Positions 13,340-19,992 of a stretch of DNA of 19,992 nt are shown one piece after another; within the stretch, counting starts at the first letter, position 1; each line of letters begins with the position of its first letter. Under the pieces are notes generated by a model, which was not told where the DNA came from, searched no databases, and worked only from the letters and a program-made list of their open reading frames with translations. Origin of the DNA: an uncultured Eubacteriales bacterium (GTDB taxonomy: Bacteria > Bacillota > Clostridia > Christensenellales > UBA1242); assembly GCA_948512295.1 (NCBI GenBank), contig CAOQRA010000019.1:1-19992 (forward strand). Direction: 5' to 3'. Position numbers and translations under genes: made by a program.

Positions 13340-14170
13340 ATGTTAAAAGTATTTGTAGATAGTGGAAGCAGCATTAAACAAGAGGAAAAAGAAAAGTATC
13401 AAGTAGAAATCATTCCTCTTATTATTAACATTGCGGATAAAGAATTTCAAGATGGGCTAGATTTGCCAGTCGAGGAGTTTTATAAATATCTTATTGACGA
13501 CAAGGATTTTCCCAAAACCAGCTTGCCTAACCTTGTCGAACTTGAAGAACGCGTTACCAAATGTACAAAGGCTGGGGATGACGTTATCATTCTTACAATA
13601 TCTGGAGAGATTTCCAGCACATTTAGCTCCATTCGCAAAATCTTTGAAGAAAATGAAAAAGTCAGAGTTATTGATTCTCGTATGGCGGTGGGCGGTATGC
13701 GTCTGCTTGTAGATGAGATAAATAAAAACCGCGACAAAAAACTAGACGAGATTGTTGAAAAAGTTAATGCACTTATTCCAAGGATACAAATTATGGCTAT
13801 ACCTGAAAGTTTAACCTATCTTATGCGTGGAGGACGACTTTCAAAAGCAGATTGGTTGCTTGGAAGCATGTTAAATATTAAGCCTATAATAGGTTTTAAA
13901 AATGGCAAAGTGTCTGTGATTGCCAAAAAGATTGGTCTTAAACTTGGCATGTCATATATTGTCAACGCTTTGGATGAACTTGGGGTAGACGAAAACTATG
14001 AAATAGTACCTTCCTATACCTATAAAAAGGAAAATCTTGAGAAACTCTTAGCTTCCACAAATTCCAAATATATGCCACTTATGGGAAGTTTTGACAACCT
14101 TGACCCAGCTATTGCTTGTCACTGGGGGCCAGGCGCGTTTGGATATGTTTTTGTGAGTAAAAAAGTATAA
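13340..14170 (+). CDS. DegV-family (fatty acid-binding) protein
   Basis: DegV/FakB proteins bind a fatty acid in a deep pocket and, where studied, present it to the FakA kinase. The 276-residue protein has the family landmarks: FVDSGSSI at the start (5-12), an EEFYK...PKTSLPN segment, ISGEISSTFSSI, MRGGRLSKADWLLGSMLNIKPII in the C-terminal half and CHWGPGAFGYVF at the end. The ATG at 13340 follows GGGGAGAG. It stands alone, divergent from a TetR gene, with no fakA nearby. The downstream hairpin AAAAAG-GCAA-CTTTTT (14191-14206) is a weak terminator candidate. Confidence 0.9.
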   Translation: MLKVFVDSGSSIKQEEKEKYQVEIIPLIINIADKEFQDGLDLPVEEFYKYLIDDKDFPKTSLPNLVELEERVTKCTKAGDDVIILTISGEISSTFSSIRKIFEENEKVRVIDSRMAVGGMRLLVDEINKNRDKKLDEIVEKVNALIPRIQIMAIPESLTYLMRGGRLSKADWLLGSMLNIKPIIGFKNGKVSVIAKKIGLKLGMSYIVNALDELGVDENYEIVPSYTYKKENLEKLLASTNSKYMPLMGSFDNLDPAIACHWGPGAFGYVFVSKKV

Positions 14171-14257
14171 AAATTCTGAGACAGAAAGTCAAAAAGGCAA
14201 CTTTTTAATAGATCATTTTAAATAACGGTTCTATTTTTTAAAAGTTATCTAAATTTG

Positions 14258-14286
14258 TTTGTAAAAAATTTTAAATGTAATATAAT
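14258..14286 (+). promoter_or_regulatory. Promoter of the InlB-repeat surface protein gene
   Basis: TTTGTA (14258-14263), 17-bp spacer, TATAAT (14281-14286), 36 bp before the ATG. Confidence 0.6.
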
Positions 14287-14321
14287 ATAAATATATAACT
14301 GAATAAAAAGAGGAATACACT

Positions 14322-15982
14322 ATGAAAAAGAAATTTTCTTTGGGTATAGCAGCGTTTATTCTCCTCCTGTCAAGTGGCATTGCTTTGCTTGCGGGGGGGG
14401 GATTTTTGGCTTCGCAAAAAATTTAGAAGAAAAAGGTATAGGCATCGACGCAGTTTCAAGTTATACAATCAAATTTGATGCAAACGGCGGTACAGTTACG
14501 TCATCTTCCAAAACAGTGAATTACAATTCAACCTATGGTATGCTTCCAACGCCTACGCGTGAGGGATATATATTTAATGGCTGGTATCGTAAGTACAACC
14601 GCCTTGACATGGAAGACTTTATGAACTTCTTTAATGAACAGGAGAGATTAAAAGATGATGAGCCTACCTATATGACACATGAAAGTGATGGCTCGTATGC
14701 TTGGGCAGGTATGACAGGAAAGGCGGGTCCTGAAGATCATAGATATAATGTGCCGTATCTTATGAAAGGAGCTACATATCGGCTTTCATATACTGCACAC
14801 TCCACAAGAACTGATGAGCAAACCACGACGGGCATTCATTTATACAACAAAAATAATGAATATATAAATGGAACGTCTGCAAATTCAAATCAATGGAAAG
14901 ATTATGCATATACTTTCAAAGTAGAGAATGAATTTGAAGTATATTTTATGTTAGGCTGGAATTATGGAGAGCGTAGTTACTTCAAAAACATTCGTCTTGA
15001 GTGCGTTGACTATGATGACTACGAAACTGAAATTACTTCAAGTACTACCATGTCGGAAACTACCGACCATACTCTATACGCTAAGTGGAGCAACAAAACG
15101 TGGGACGACTTCGCCGCATCAAGCTATGCCAGTGGCAGTGGGACCGCTGCAAGTCCTTTCATAATAAAAACGCCAGAACAACTTGCAAAACTTGCAGTTG
15201 ATAGCAGGTCAAGCGCATTAAGTGGATTGCATTATCGCCTAGATGCCGATGTTGATATGAGTGAACACAACTGGGGCAGTATTAAAACATTTGTAGGCAC
15301 GCTTGATGGCGGCGGACATGTAATAAGCAATTTGACAAACCTGTACGAGGTGGATCGCGATGGGGGCTTTATCTCTGGAACGGATACTGGGGTTGTATTA
15401 AAAAATATAGTTTTTAGAAATTGTATACTTCAAGGCGACAGGTTTACTGGCGCATTGGTTGGGATTATGTTTGGTGGTACAATTGAAAATTGTATTGTAG
15501 ATGGCGTGAATATACTTGGGCATTTAACTGAAAAAAGTGAATTGTCTCTTGGGGGGCTGGTTGGAACAATGCGTGGCGGGACTTTAAAAAACTGTATGAT
15601 AATGAACAGTTCAATAATAGGACAAAACATTCAGATTGGCGGGATGGTGGGGACTGCAAGAAACTGTCAAATTATAAATTGTGTGGCAATAAATTTGTAC
15701 CTAAATACACTTTCAACAGATGCCACGACAAATGTTTTTGCCGCTGACGGCATTTCAAATTTTGCAAGTTGCATCGCAAGTGGACAGGTGCAAGTAGCGA
15801 CGAACATAAAACATTTCAAATCATTAATTGGCTCCTCTTCTGATTTTTCAGGCTTTTTCTATAATGAAAATATCAATGGAGGCTATCCAATTCCCCAAAC
15901 ACTTTTGCAACTTGGCAGCGTGTCAATCCCTAGCAGCACAATTTACAACGCGCTAATCTCTAAAGGTTTTAAAACGGCTTAG
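14322..15982 (+). CDS. Secreted InlB-repeat/beta-helix surface protein, out of frame at a G9 tract (candidate phase-OFF)
   Basis: The true start is probably the ATG at 14322, with AGAGG 8 bases upstream. It opens a signal peptide (MKKKFSLGIAAFILLLSSGI) that runs into nine Gs (14393-14401). In this sequence that frame stops at TAG 14424-14426. One extra G, or two fewer, would join it to the long frame from 14402 to 15982, giving about 553 residues. After the signal peptide come one InlB/Listeria-Bacteroides repeat (YTIKFDANGGTV, ending GYIFNGWY), a carbohydrate-binding-like beta region, a second LYAKWS edge, then ASPFIIKTPEQLAKLA and a right-handed beta-helix with GLUG-like rungs (GGLVGTMRGGTLKNC). 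No LPXTG anchor is visible. An annotation starting at the GTG at 14516 would miss the export signal. Confidence 0.75.
14393..14401 (+). repeat. G9 homopolymer in the signal-peptide coding region
   Basis: Nine consecutive Gs in an AT-rich gene, 71 bases after the start codon. Its length decides whether the signal peptide and the mature domain are in frame (G7 or G10 in frame, G9 not). Confidence 0.9.
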
Positions 15983-16004
15983 CTATAATGTTAAGCTTTT
16001 TTTT
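15976..16004 (+). terminator. Weak terminator after the surface protein gene
   Basis: GGCTTA / TAAGCT with a 10-nt loop, followed by T8. It overlaps the stop codon. Confidence 0.55.
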
Positions 16005-16013
16005 AATTTAAAG

Positions 16014-16042
16014 TTGACTTTTTCAAATGTTCAAGTTATACT
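16014..16042 (+). promoter_or_regulatory. Promoter of proS
   Basis: TTGACT (16014-16019), 17-bp spacer, TATACT (16037-16042). The leader is only about 12 nt, so there is no room for the T-box seen on many Firmicutes tRNA-synthetase genes. Confidence 0.85.
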
Positions 16043-16060
16043 TTGCTAGGAGTAAATTTT

Positions 16061-17485
16061 ATGATTAAAAACAAATTGATAACCTCTCGTGATGAGGACT
16101 TTGCAAAATGGTATACGGACATTGTAAAGCAAGCACACCTTGCTATGTATAGTGGTGTTAAAGGTTGCATAGTTTTTGAACCATATTCTTATGCGATATG
16201 GGAAAACATGCAAAAAGTTCTTGACACTAAATTTAAAGAACTGGGACATGAAAACGTGTACATGCCAATGTTTATCCCTGAAAGCCTTTTGAAAAAAGAG
16301 GGCGAACATGTAAAAGGTTTTGCTCCTGAGGTTGCTTGGGTGACTCAAGGAGGCTCAAGCCCTCTCGATGAAAAACTTTGCGTACGTCCTACAAGCGAAA
16401 CTCTTTTTTGCGAGTATTATGCTAAAGCGGTAAGCTCTTATCGTGACCTCCCTAAACTATGCAATCAGTGGTGCAGCGTTGTGCGTTGGGAGAAAAATAC
16501 AAGGCCATTCTTACGTACGCGTGAATTTTTGTGGCAAGAGGGGCATACGGCGCATGAGACAGCTAAAGAGGCAGAAGAGGAAACCTTGCGCATGCTGAAT
16601 GTGTATAAGGACTTATTTGAAAACTATCTTGCAATCCCAGTCATAGTTGGCAAGAAAACTGAAAAGGAAAAGTTTGCAGGTGCGGAATATACTTTAACTG
16701 TCGAAGCTTTGATGTATGACGGCATATCTCTTCAAAGTGCGACAAGCCATTATTTCGGGCAAAAGTTTTCTAAGCCGTTTGATGTAAAATTCTTAAATAG
16801 ACAAAATCAATTGGAGCATGTATATCAATCCTCTTGGGGAACAACTTCTCGCATGATCGGTGCTGTGATCATGGTGCATGGTGACGACAATGGACTTGTT
16901 TTGCCACCTCGCATTGCACCTAAACAGGTGGTTATTGTGACGATTAAAAACACCGAAGAAGTACTGGCGGCGGCTAAAAAACTTGAAGCCGAGTTGAAAG
17001 AAGCGGGAGTGCGTGTTTTTGTTGATGACAGTGAAAAAAGTGCGGGATTTAAATTTGCCGAGCATGAAATGAAAGGAGTGCCTGTGCGTATTGAGATTGG
17101 ACCTCGCGATTTGACAGAAAATAAAGTGACGCTTGCGCGCCGTGATACTAATGAAAAAATGGACTGCACGCTAGGCGATGTGAAAAATAAAACCCTAACC
17201 CTTTTAGACGACATTCATAATAACATGTTTGAAACAGCATTAAAGCGCAATCAATCAAAAACTTATATCTGCAAAACTATGGAGCAGGCTAAGGAGATTA
17301 TTAACAACAAGCCAGGCTTCATTCGTGCTATGTGGTGCGGAGATGAGGAGTGTGAGCTAAAAATGAAAGAACTTCGAGGCATGAAATCCCGTTGTATACC
17401 ATTCAAAGAAGAGCATTTGTCCGACACTTGTATTGTTTGTGGCAAAAAGGCAAAACATGAGGTTTATTGGGGAATACAGTATTAG
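16061..17485 (+). CDS. proS: Prolyl-tRNA synthetase, eukaryote/archaea-type
   Basis: This class II synthetase charges tRNA-Pro. At 474 residues without the large bacterial insertion domain, it belongs to the short eukaryote/archaea-like type, which is common in some Clostridia and Mollicutes. Visible motifs: GVKGCIVFEPYSYAIWE near the N-terminus, CVRPTSETL, motif 2 with RTREFLWQEGHTAH, motif 3 with HGDDNGLVLPPRIAPKQVVI, an anticodon-binding domain (RVFVDDSEKSAGFKF), and the type-specific C-terminal zinc region with CGDEECE and CIVCG ending in WGIQY. The ATG at 16061 was chosen because AGGAG precedes it and the promoter excludes the upstream TTG at 16043. Confidence 0.96.
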   Translation: MIKNKLITSRDEDFAKWYTDIVKQAHLAMYSGVKGCIVFEPYSYAIWENMQKVLDTKFKELGHENVYMPMFIPESLLKKEGEHVKGFAPEVAWVTQGGSSPLDEKLCVRPTSETLFCEYYAKAVSSYRDLPKLCNQWCSVVRWEKNTRPFLRTREFLWQEGHTAHETAKEAEEETLRMLNVYKDLFENYLAIPVIVGKKTEKEKFAGAEYTLTVEALMYDGISLQSATSHYFGQKFSKPFDVKFLNRQNQLEHVYQSSWGTTSRMIGAVIMVHGDDNGLVLPPRIAPKQVVIVTIKNTEEVLAAAKKLEAELKEAGVRVFVDDSEKSAGFKFAEHEMKGVPVRIEIGPRDLTENKVTLARRDTNEKMDCTLGDVKNKTLTLLDDIHNNMFETALKRNQSKTYICKTMEQAKEIINNKPGFIRAMWCGDEECELKMKELRGMKSRCIPFKEEHLSDTCIVCGKKAKHEVYWGIQY

Positions 17486-17600
17486 GGCGAAATTCTCGCT
17501 TTACACTCTCGAAATTTACACGGTAAATTTCTACGATTTGGTCGCGAGTTTTCGCCCTTTGCGACCAAACGAAACCGCACATGCGTTGGCGGTTTGTCGC
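17485..17600. repeat. Nested inverted-repeat region downstream of proS
   Basis: Overlapping perfect stems: GGGCGAAA (17485-17492) with TTTCGCCC (17550-17557) and CTCGC with GCGAG (17544-17548); inside them GAAATTTA-cacgg-TAAATTTC (17511-17531); then TTTGGTCGC (17537-17545) with GCGACCAAA (17561-17569), which competes with the first stem; and AAACCGC (17572-17578) with GCGGTTT (17589-17595). The region has long structure and no credible gene. Confidence 0.65.
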
Positions 17601-17616
17601 AACTCTCGTGCGAAGA
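17585..17616 (+). repeat. 32-bp direct repeat, copy 1
   Basis: Begins GTTGGCGGTTTGTCGC. Identical to 17768-17799 over 32 bp; the flanks keep partial similarity. Confidence 0.9.
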
Positions 17617-17629
17617 AGGGCAATGAAAG

Positions 17630-17659
17630 AAAGAGGATAAATTTTAAATCCTCTTTTTT
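17630..17659 (+). terminator. Hairpin terminator downstream of proS
   Basis: AAAGAGGAT / ATCCTCTTT with a 9-nt loop, then T residues. It lies 145 bp after the proS stop, beyond the inverted-repeat region, so the proS mRNA may carry a long structured 3' end. Confidence 0.8.
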
Positions 17660-17727
17660 ATATATTTAGTCTTTCGACTAAGTCGCTACCTCGCGGTTTC
17701 TCCACCTAGTCCTCTTCCAACTAAGGT

Positions 17728-17749
17728 GCGGGAACCCGAATGTTCCCGC
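17728..17749. repeat. Palindrome between the two 32-bp repeats
   Basis: GCGGGAAC, loop CCGAAT, GTTCCCGC: a perfect 8-bp stem. With its flank, read on the minus strand (TTCGGG-TTCCC, then GGACTAG), it resembles the hairpin region at 184-225. Confidence 0.6.
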
Positions 17750-17767
17750 GATTGAAATGGTTAGCGT

Positions 17768-17799
17768 GTTGGCGGTTTGTCGCAACTCTCGTGCGAAGA
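17768..17799 (+). repeat. 32-bp direct repeat, copy 2
   Basis: Identical to 17585-17616, 183 bp further on. The stretch from here to 17937 contains no gene I can support. Confidence 0.9.
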
Positions 17800-17937
17800 G
17801 GCGCAAGAAAGTAAACTTAGTGGAAGATTTGTTGATATGTTTTGTATGCAAACAATTTTGTTGTTCAAGGCGTGCTTTAGCTTCGGAAGCCTAGGCTATA
17901 AATGGCAATTTGTCGTGACTTTTAAACTGATTATATG

Positions 17938-17964
17938 ACTGAGCTTGATAAGGCTCAGTTTTTT
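17938..17964 (+). terminator. Hairpin with T-run upstream of VanW
   Basis: ACTGAGC / GCTCAGT with an 8-nt loop, then T6. It closes the repeat region; a 10-bp palindrome TGTCGCGACA follows at 17966-17975. Confidence 0.7.
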
Positions 17965-18059
17965 GTGTCGCGACAAAAATTTATAAAATGATTTGAAAAA
18001 GCTCGCATCGCGTTTATAAACAAGATTTGCTTTCCATGTATACAATTTTACCACTTTCG

Positions 18060-18065
18060 CATACT
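18060..18065 (+). promoter_or_regulatory. -10 element of the VanW gene
   Basis: CATACT ends 8 bases before the ATG at 18073 and no SD is present, which again suggests a leaderless mRNA. No good -35 is visible. Confidence 0.4.
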
Positions 18066-18072
18066 ATTTTTA

Positions 18073-19599
18073 ATGAAAAAGAAAGAAAAGACCAAAAATA
18101 AAAAGTCATCGGTAATTTGGCTTATGAGTGTGAGTTTTTTGGCGGTGGGGCTGCTGCTTTTTTGCCAGTTTTATTTTGGTGACAACCTAAGCGACAAAAC
18201 TGTATTTTATGAAAATACTTATATTAATGATGTTAATGTGTCTGGAATGACACAAAAGGAAGCTGTTTCAATTGTTGAAAATAAAATGTTACAAAAGCGT
18301 AAGGATGTTGAAATCACCTTGACTCAAGGAGATAACAAATGGACTTTGAAAGGAGAAGACTTTGAAGTAAAGGCAGCGTTTGACGAGCCTATAAAAAACG
18401 CTTTGAAATATGGACACGAGGGTAATGTTTTCACGAAAAAGAAAATTGCAGACAAAATTAAAAAGGAAGGCTTAAGATTAAATATATCTTATAGAAATAT
18501 ACTTGGCGGTGTGGATCAAAAGATTGACGAGGTTATAAGCCAAGTGGAATACGAAGGCAGTGAAGATCAAATTGTGTTTAACCCAGATGATAAAACTATG
18601 TTTTCAGTCGACGGCGGAAAGGCAGGCATAAAAGTAGAAAGAGAAAAACTTCTTGCTAAAATTGATGAGGCATTCGAAACAGGTGTAGCGCAAGTAGAGA
18701 TACCCATAGTTGAAACAGTGCCTACAGAAACTAAAGAGGATATGCTTGCAAACATTGCACTGCGCTCCAAATTTAAAACAAGCTATGCAACCTCTTCCAA
18801 AGATAGGAAAGCGAATGTAAAAAAAGCCCTTGAAGCCTTTAATGGAATGATTGTAGCCCCAGATGAAGAAGTTTCTTTTAATTCGACAACGGGCGCTCGC
18901 ACTATTGAAAATGGTTATCAAACCGCAAACATTATTTTAAATGGTGTTTATGTTGCGGGCGCAGGCGGCGGAGTTTGCCAAGCGTCCACAACGCTATACA
19001 ACGCATTACTACTTGCAGACGTTGAAGTTTTAGAAGCAAATCACCATACACTTCCAGCCTCCTATGTTCCGCTGTCTTTTGATGCTATGGTTAGTGAGGG
19101 ATATTCAGATTTAGTTTTTAAAAACACGCTGGATTGCCCAATTTATATCAAAACCTTTTGCGACGAAAGTAATGTCAATGTGGAAATATATGGTAAGCCA
19201 CTAGATGAGGGAGAAGAAATTAAAACGCGGGTAGAATTTGTGAAAATTATACCGCATGATGGCGATAAAATTATAACTGATTCAACTGGAGAATATTCTT
19301 CAAAAGTGTTATATAAAGGGGAGTATTATAGACTAAAGTATCCACGCGAGGGCTATGAATCAAAGGGATATTTACAATATTATAAAGATGGACAACTAGT
19401 GGAAGAAAAAGAAATACGACATGATTTCTATTATCCACAAAGCGGACTTATTGTCGAGGGCGGTGAAAAGCTAGGCGAGGGAATGTCAATTCCACCTAAC
19501 GATGTTAAACTTATTCCAGCTCAAAAAGTCACGCCAGCGACCAATGAAATGGTTAGAGCAAAAATTGAAAAAACAAATCCAAGTGAATTTAATCCATAA
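18073..19599 (+). CDS. VanW-family cell-envelope protein with N-terminal membrane anchor
   Basis: The 508-residue protein has a lysine-rich start and a single hydrophobic segment (about 13-32), so most of it should lie outside the membrane. Residues about 45-215 look like the peptidoglycan-binding-type (PG_binding_4) repeat often found before VanW. The VanW domain covers about 230-375, with EEVSFNSTTGARTIENGY (265-282), the hallmark AGAGGGVCQASTTLYNA (295-311) and NTLDCPIYIKT. A C-terminal beta-rich tail follows. VanW occurs next to some vancomycin clusters but is mostly a general envelope protein of unknown role; no vanHAX genes are present. No SD precedes the ATG. Confidence 0.9.
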   Translation: MKKKEKTKNKKSSVIWLMSVSFLAVGLLLFCQFYFGDNLSDKTVFYENTYINDVNVSGMTQKEAVSIVENKMLQKRKDVEITLTQGDNKWTLKGEDFEVKAAFDEPIKNALKYGHEGNVFTKKKIADKIKKEGLRLNISYRNILGGVDQKIDEVISQVEYEGSEDQIVFNPDDKTMFSVDGGKAGIKVEREKLLAKIDEAFETGVAQVEIPIVETVPTETKEDMLANIALRSKFKTSYATSSKDRKANVKKALEAFNGMIVAPDEEVSFNSTTGARTIENGYQTANIILNGVYVAGAGGGVCQASTTLYNALLLADVEVLEANHHTLPASYVPLSFDAMVSEGYSDLVFKNTLDCPIYIKTFCDESNVNVEIYGKPLDEGEEIKTRVEFVKIIPHDGDKIITDSTGEYSSKVLYKGEYYRLKYPREGYESKGYLQYYKDGQLVEEKEIRHDFYYPQSGLIVEGGEKLGEGMSIPPNDVKLIPAQKVTPATNEMVRAKIEKTNPSEFNP

Positions 19600-19603
19600 A
19601 AAA

Positions 19604-19629
19604 TCGGCATATTCCAGCCGACTTTTTTT
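19604..19629. terminator. Terminator between convergent VanW and the small minus-strand ORF
   Basis: TCGGC / GCCGA with an 8-nt loop, T7 on the plus strand and A6 (19598-19603) giving a U-run on the minus strand. Confidence 0.8.
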
Positions 19630-19726
19630 ATTTCTTTAATTTCTTGCTGCACTTTAGATAGTCGCAGTAATCATCTATCATTTTGTCAATTTCATCTAAT
19701 ATTGTTTGAGTTTTAGTTTTAATCAT
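19628..19726 (-). CDS. Tiny 32-residue ORF coupled to the upstream gene
   Basis: The ATG at 19726 overlaps the stop codon of the upstream gene (ATGATTAA) and has GAGGAT ahead of it, a typical coupled start. The peptide is helical and charged (MIKTKTQTILDEIDKMIDDY, then CDYLKCSKKLKK), with two cysteines. A terminator begins at its stop codon. I do not recognise it. Confidence 0.55.
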   Translation of the reverse strand: MIKTKTQTILDEIDKMIDDYCDYLKCSKKLKK

Positions 19727-19992
19727 TTTCATCCTCAACCTTTAAATTGTCAATCAAAGCCAAGGTTTTGTCATATTCAGATTCGGCTTTTGCTTTTTTC
19801 TCTTTAGAGTGCTCTTTAAATAGTTTAAATTCTTTGTCAATCTCTTTGGCAAGTGCTTGTGCTTTCTCAGCAGATGCGTCTGTTTTTTGTCGTTCAGAAG
19901 CTACAATCTCTTTCAATTTTGCGCGAAGCCCCTCTTTATCAAGCTTACCAGCCGCTGCCAGTTCAAAGATTTTATGAATATCACTTGTTTCA
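19719..19992 (-). CDS. C-terminal part of an unrecognised coiled-coil protein (partial)
   Basis: The frame is open from the window edge to TAA at 19721-19719, about 90 codons, so the start lies outside. The visible end contains SDIHKIFELAAAGKLDKEGL, then a long lysine/glutamate/alanine-rich helix, strongly coiled-coil-like, and an acidic tail (EDEND). A shorter frame from TTG 19916 would be an artefact of the cut. It is co-directional with and overlapping the tiny ORF downstream. Family unknown. Confidence 0.65.
   Translation of the reverse strand, partial: ETSDIHKIFELAAAGKLDKEGLRAKLKEIVASERQKTDASAEKAQALAKEIDKEFKLFKEHSKEKKAKAESEYDKTLALIDNLKVEDEND

Noticed and set aside
16019..16060. T-box riboswitch upstream of proS
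   Set aside because: The promoter leaves a leader of only about 12-18 nt, far too short, and no T-box motif is visible.
17433..17669. Open frame over the end of proS and the repeat region
   Set aside because: It overlaps proS in another frame and the palindromic repeats. A related reading occurs in the second 32-bp copy, as expected of repeated non-coding DNA.
11862..19599. VanZ and VanW together as a vancomycin-resistance cluster
   Set aside because: The two genes are 6 kb apart and unlinked in transcription, and no vanHAX, vanRS or ligase gene is present. Both families are widespread outside resistance loci.

Overview
The window looks like chromosomal DNA of a low-G+C, anaerobic, Firmicutes/Clostridia-type bacterium, probably an uncultured gut-type lineage. 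This is inferred from gene content, since no rRNA is present. The evidence is: a Soj/Spo0J-type ParAB pair with two perfect 16-bp parS sites, a Spo0A-type DNA-binding domain, a rubrerythrin, VanW- and VanZ-family proteins, a DegV protein, an InlB-repeat surface protein, strong AGGAGG-type ribosome sites and near-consensus sigma-A promoters.

Layout. 1-1044 (minus): the 5' end of an unknown gene, then tlyA. 1161-2076 (minus): two small unknown genes, each with its own promoter and terminator; the promoter of the second has nine G residues between its -35 and -10 boxes. 2249-4079: parA-parB, a terminator and two parS sites. 4256-6629: rubrerythrin, a receiver-less Spo0A C-terminal domain protein, a PP2C-like phosphatase and a translationally coupled small frame with a -1 frameshift-type slippery sequence. 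6850-9662: an unknown alpha-helical protein, a PurA/PurZ-like enzyme whose usual catalytic Asp is Ser, and a flavin-binding split-barrel protein. 9720-11260: an AT-rich island with clustered TTTTGATTTT motifs around a GIY-YIG nuclease gene and a decayed membrane-protein gene. 11403-11767: a consensus promoter, one intact tRNA-Leu(UAG), and a second tRNA-Leu broken in pieces around it and invaded by small palindromic repeats. 11882-14170: VanZ, then a divergent TetR/DegV pair sharing matching operator-like sites. 14322-15982: a secreted InlB-repeat/beta-helix protein put out of frame by a G9 tract in its signal peptide. 16061-17485: eukaryote/archaea-type prolyl-tRNA synthetase. 17486-18072: structured, repeated non-coding DNA. 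18073-19599: VanW. 19628-19992 (minus): a tiny ORF and a partial coiled-coil gene.

Most genes are single transcription units, many with a recognisable promoter and hairpin terminator, so cooperation between neighbours is limited. Clear functional pairs are ParA/ParB/parS, the TetR regulator with DegV, and possibly the PP2C gene with its coupled downstream frame. The most unusual signals are: two G9 tracts placed to act as phase switches, one transcriptional and one translational; the PurZ-like Asp-to-Ser enzyme, probably on a leaderless mRNA; the split tRNA-Leu; covarying hairpin repeats; and a decayed gene whose three nonsense codons can all be read as CAA-to-TAA changes. All functional statements are inferred from sequence reading alone.
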